Below the pieces are notes generated by a model. That model worked only from the letters and a program-made list of their open reading frames with translations. It did no database searches and was not told the origin of the DNA. Below are positions 3,674 to 5,087 of a stretch of DNA of 5,087 bases, piece by piece. Source of the DNA: an uncultured Caryophanales bacterium (lineage in GTDB: Bacteria; Bacillota_I; Bacilli_A; RF39; UBA660); assembly GCA_946535455.1 (NCBI GenBank), contig CAMNDO010000058.1:1-5087 (forward strand), read 5' to 3'. Numbering within the stretch: position 1 is the stretch's first letter; each line of letters begins with the position of its first letter. Both the position numbers and the translations under genes were made by a program.

Positions 3674-5087
3674 TTTTGTTCAAAGAAAGATACTCTTTCT
3701 AAACATTTTTCTTTTCCTAGGATTTGCATAATAGAATACAAGTCTGGTGACTGTAATCTTCCTGTAATCATAACACGGATTGCTTCACAAACATCTCCTA
3801 CATGACCTTTATACTTTTCTGGCTCTTGTTTATATTCTTTTGGACTAGCCGCATATCCTAAGGATACGGAATACTCTTTTGCTTGTGCAAACCAATCATC
3901 ATGACTTAATGTTGGATCAAATATATTTTCAAAATAATTTCTCACCATTTCCACATCATAACTTTTATCAGTATCTAATTTAGCATAGTTTTCTTTTTCA
4001 AATAAAGAATCTATCGCATAACTAAATTCTTCTTTCACTTCACTATATTTCGAAATATCTTTTCTAGGTCTTGGTCCATCTTTTTCAATATGGAAGAAAC
4101 GGATCATACTTTCTTTATTTTCTTCTAATAATTTTGCATATTCTTCATCATGTTTCTTTGCCCAAGATAGTGTTTCTTCATAGACTTCTTCTCCACTTTT
4201 TCTAGAGAAGTATGTTTTACAAAGATTGGTTAGTTTTGCTTCATCAAAAGAAGTTCCCCCTACTGCTTGTTTTTCAAACGAGAAAGTAAAATCTTCTATT
4301 TTTTCTTCTGGATGATTCAAATACCATTCTTCAAAATTCGTATTCGTGATGGTTGCTAGATAAAGATGTAACGCATCAATAGGAATTCCATTCTCATCAT
4401 AATATTTGACACCAAACCAAGGATCTTTTCTCTTACTAATTTTTCGAATATTTCCTGTTTCTTGATCTTTAATGGTAATTGGTGCAATATGTGCATATTT
4501 TAAAGGTTCAAAACCTAACACTTCGAATAATTGAATATGAAGAGGTAAACTAGATACCCATTCATCTCCACGAATCACGTGTGTGGTATGCATTAAATGA
4601 TCATCGATCGCATGTGCAAAGTGATACGTTGGAATTCCATCTTTTTTCAATAAAACCGTATCTACGTTATGTTCTGGAAACTTCATTTTTCCCTTGATGC
4701 AATCTACCACTTCAATTTCTTTTGATGGATCTCCTGGAGATTTTAATCGAATCACATATTCTTCGTTATTTTTTAGTTTTTCTTTCACTTCTTCTAGTGA
4801 TAAATCTCTATCTACTGCATAAACACCATAAATACCAATCTTGGTTTTATTAATTTCTTGTTCTTCACGAATATTTTGAATTTCTTCTTCTGTCATAAAA
4901 CAAGGATAAGCATATCCATTCACAATCAAATCTTTTACATAAGTTTGATAAATCTCTGCTCTTTCACTTTGCTGATAAGGACCATACTCTCCTCCAAAAG
5001 AATATCCTTCATTTGGTAAAATTTGAAAATCATGCAAAACGGACGTGATATTTTCAATACCACCTTCCATCATTCTCTTTTGGTCTG
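3670..5087 (-). CDS. gltX: Glutamyl-tRNA synthetase, N-terminus cut by window edge
   Basis: This class I aminoacyl-tRNA synthetase attaches glutamate to tRNA-Glu in the cytoplasm. The frame stays open to the right edge; the codons before the first visible Met spell DQKR, matching the family's 'R-I-E-D-T-D-Q-K-R' stretch, so the Met at 5073 is internal. The missing part (about 50-80 residues) holds the HIGH signature. Counting from that internal Met, the visible protein has YGPYQQSER (30-38), PTYHFAHAIDDHLMHTTHVI (148-167) with RGDEW after it, the KMSKS-loop variant KISKR (211-215), then the anticodon-binding helical region with RPRKDISKYSEV and a final HVGDVCEAIRVMITGR and SPDLYSIMQILG. These are hallmarks of the longer GluRS form found in many Clostridia-like and related Bacillota. 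KRKDP is followed by WFGVKYY, where I would expect an E-A type continuation. It ends in its own terminator, so it is a neighbour of the polysaccharide locus rather than part of it. Whether it also charges tRNA-Gln cannot be seen. Confidence 0.96.
   Translation of the reverse strand, partial: DQKRMMEGGIENITSVLHDFQILPNEGYSFGGEYGPYQQSERAEIYQTYVKDLIVNGYAYPCFMTEEEIQNIREEQEINKTKIGIYGVYAVDRDLSLEEVKEKLKNNEEYVIRLKSPGDPSKEIEVVDCIKGKMKFPEHNVDTVLLKKDGIPTYHFAHAIDDHLMHTTHVIRGDEWVSSLPLHIQLFEVLGFEPLKYAHIAPITIKDQETGNIRKISKRKDPWFGVKYYDENGIPIDALHLYLATITNTNFEEWYLNHPEEKIEDFTFSFEKQAVGGTSFDEAKLTNLCKTYFSRKSGEEVYEETLSWAKKHDEEYAKLLEENKESMIRFFHIEKDGPRPRKDISKYSEVKEEFSYAIDSLFEKENYAKLDTDKSYDVEMVRNYFENIFDPTLSHDDWFAQAKEYSVSLGYAASPKEYKQEPEKYKGHVGDVCEAIRVMITGRLQSPDLYSIMQILGKEKCLERVSFFEQK

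Noticed and set aside
1..5087. tRNA, rRNA, CRISPR array, insertion sequence or transposase
   Set aside because: No cloverleaf, regular spaced repeats, transposase motifs or flanking terminal repeats were seen on either strand.

Overview
The window is AT-rich DNA from a low-GC Gram-positive-type bacterium, most likely Bacillota. The evidence is the CpsC/CpsD/CpsB capsule-regulation trio, strong purine-rich ribosome binding sites, sigma-A-type promoters, and hairpin-plus-U-run terminators. The standard code (table 11) fits: CpsD ends in TGA exactly where an ATGA overlap starts the next gene, and the Trp codons I checked are TGG. The genus cannot be fixed from this sequence. A gut-associated, Bacilli-like lineage is a guess.

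All recognisable genes lie on the minus strand, so read from right to left. At the right edge (5087-3670) is gltX, glutamyl-tRNA synthetase, lacking its N-terminus because of the window edge. It ends in a compact terminator whose 5' arm contains the stop codon. Next, a promoter region (about 3566-3650) with two inverted repeats starts an exopolysaccharide/capsule locus. The first three genes are tightly packed: cpsC (membrane activator and polysaccharide co-polymerase), cpsD (cytoplasmic tyrosine autokinase) and cpsB (PHP-type tyrosine phosphatase). After an 86-base gap holding a near-consensus promoter comes a short monotopic phosphoglycosyl transferase, which probably loads the first sugar phosphate onto undecaprenyl phosphate. 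A U-rich terminator-like hairpin overlaps its stop. The left edge (175-1) holds the start of a GT4-type glycosyltransferase, the next assembly enzyme.

The 475-base gap between the sugar transferase and the glycosyltransferase (176-650) holds no convincing full gene. It contains several dyads, a candidate promoter and ribosome binding site for the glycosyltransferase, and a 36-codon plus-strand ORF with a good ribosome binding site. The first 20 or so residues of that ORF look like the start of a YhcG/DUF1016-type protein, so it may be a gene remnant.

Working model: CpsC and CpsD form a split bacterial tyrosine kinase, CpsB reverses the phosphorylation of the CpsD tyrosine tail, and this cycle tunes the assembly of a polysaccharide started by the phosphoglycosyl transferase and extended by glycosyltransferases. 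I see no clearly new system. The most useful leads are regulatory (two separate promoters, inverted repeats, stop codons inside terminator stems) and the unexplained 176-650 gap.
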